Shown here piece by piece: positions 5,929-6,290 of a stretch of DNA of 6,290 bases. The notes beneath the pieces are model-generated. The model ran no database searches and had not been told where the DNA came from. It saw only the letters and a program-made list of their open reading frames with translations. The position numbers and the translations under genes are program-made. How positions within the stretch are numbered: the stretch's first letter is position 1; every line of letters starts with the position of its first letter. Source of the stretch: Nitrospirota bacterium (GTDB lineage Bacteria; Nitrospirota; Nitrospiria; Nitrospirales; UBA8639); NCBI GenBank assembly GCA_003233615.1, contig QIMB01000294.1, positions 1 to 6,290 on the forward strand, written 5' to 3'.

Positions 5929-6290
5929 TTAGGTGGCACCGCTGATATCAAAGAATTTGACAAATCCTGTGAGGAAGCTGACACCTTGTTCCAGACCACC
6001 ATTATAGTCTTGGACCAGGGGAATTTGACTATAGAAATACCAACTGGTGCTGTCATTAAAATTCACCGTAATCCCTGGGGTCAAGAGTAAGTTGGTTGAG
6101 CCCGTATTGCTGACTTTGCGTGTTCACACATTTTCGTCAATGTCTGTTTCACCGGCCAGCCCTGTTCCAATGCCTCCAGCCTGTTCTAATGCACTCTTAA
6201 AACGATCATGAACATTGTAAATCCAATTCAGTTGGCCTGAAAGGGCAATGGCCGGAGTCACGTTGTAAATGAGTCCGCCGGTCACGATAT
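5929..6290 (-). pseudogene. Outer-membrane beta-barrel protein, 3' part, interrupted by an in-frame TGA
   Basis: The minus-strand frame runs from the window edge to TAA at 5931-5929 with a single in-frame TGA at 6126-6124. Codons before it (VTGGLIYNVTPAIALSGQLN, then IYNVHDRFKSALEQAGG) and after it (STNLLLTPGITVNFNDST, WYFYSQIPLVQDYNGG, VSFLTGFVKFFDISGAT) read as one protein. The alternating hydrophobic/polar strands and aromatic-rich C-terminal end are those of an outer-membrane barrel. The pattern resembles transporter-type barrels of the phenol-degradation MetA-like family (PF13557-like), a tentative assignment. CGA to TGA by one transition would explain the stop. It may be a real pseudogene or a base error, and a missing barrel end of about 65 residues would probably prevent folding. 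It lies 20 bases upstream of the TonB-domain gene and so belongs to the same operon. Confidence 0.68.

Noticed and set aside
6124..6126. TGA in the barrel gene read as selenocysteine or as a programmed readthrough codon.
   Set aside because: No recognisable selenocysteine-insertion hairpin was noticed after it, outer-membrane barrels are not known selenoproteins, and a single CGA-to-TGA change is simpler.

Overview
The window is a piece of a Gram-negative (diderm) bacterial chromosome or MAG contig of roughly balanced base composition. Every gene I can support lies on the minus strand, so the biological order runs from high to low coordinates. The gene content (TonB/ExbB/ExbD, exported TPR proteins, an outer-membrane barrel) proves an outer membrane. 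The repeat-like intergenic segment at about 1969-2100 resembles, from memory only, intergenic repeats of Nitrospira genomes, so a Nitrospirota-like host is a weak suggestion and not a finding.

Layout in transcription order. First comes the 3' end of an outer-membrane beta-barrel gene broken by an in-frame TGA (6290-5929). It is followed by a short exported protein with a TonB C-terminal domain (5908-5297), an exported TPR protein (5263-4217), a full TonB energy transducer (4220-3291), ExbB (3260-2634) and ExbD (2637-2227). The gaps are 20, 33 and 30 bases, and there are two 4-base ATGA stop/start overlaps (TPR/TonB and ExbB/ExbD), so this reads as one operon. A 258-base non-coding stretch with a hairpin and a 12-base perfect palindrome follows. 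Next is a decayed IS6-family insertion sequence (1968-1173) whose transposase carries two in-frame stops and a frameshift but still shows its DDE residues. Last is a second exported TPR gene (1037 to beyond base 1), with its own candidate -10 box. It is a full-length colinear paralogue of the TPR gene inside the operon.

How the genes probably work together: ExbB and ExbD form the proton-driven inner-membrane motor, and the SxxxH-bearing TonB spans the periplasm and passes energy to an outer-membrane protein. The exported TPR proteins are likely periplasmic scaffolds or adaptors dedicated to this complex. The second TonB-domain protein lacks the SxxxH membrane signature. It carries, just after its signal segment, a stretch resembling the TonB-box/plug start of TonB-dependent receptors, which makes it the most unusual protein here. 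The TPR-TonB-ExbB-ExbD architecture with two different TonB domains is the most system-like object in the window. The presence of a second TPR paralogue beyond the IS suggests that the neighbouring locus may be a related module.
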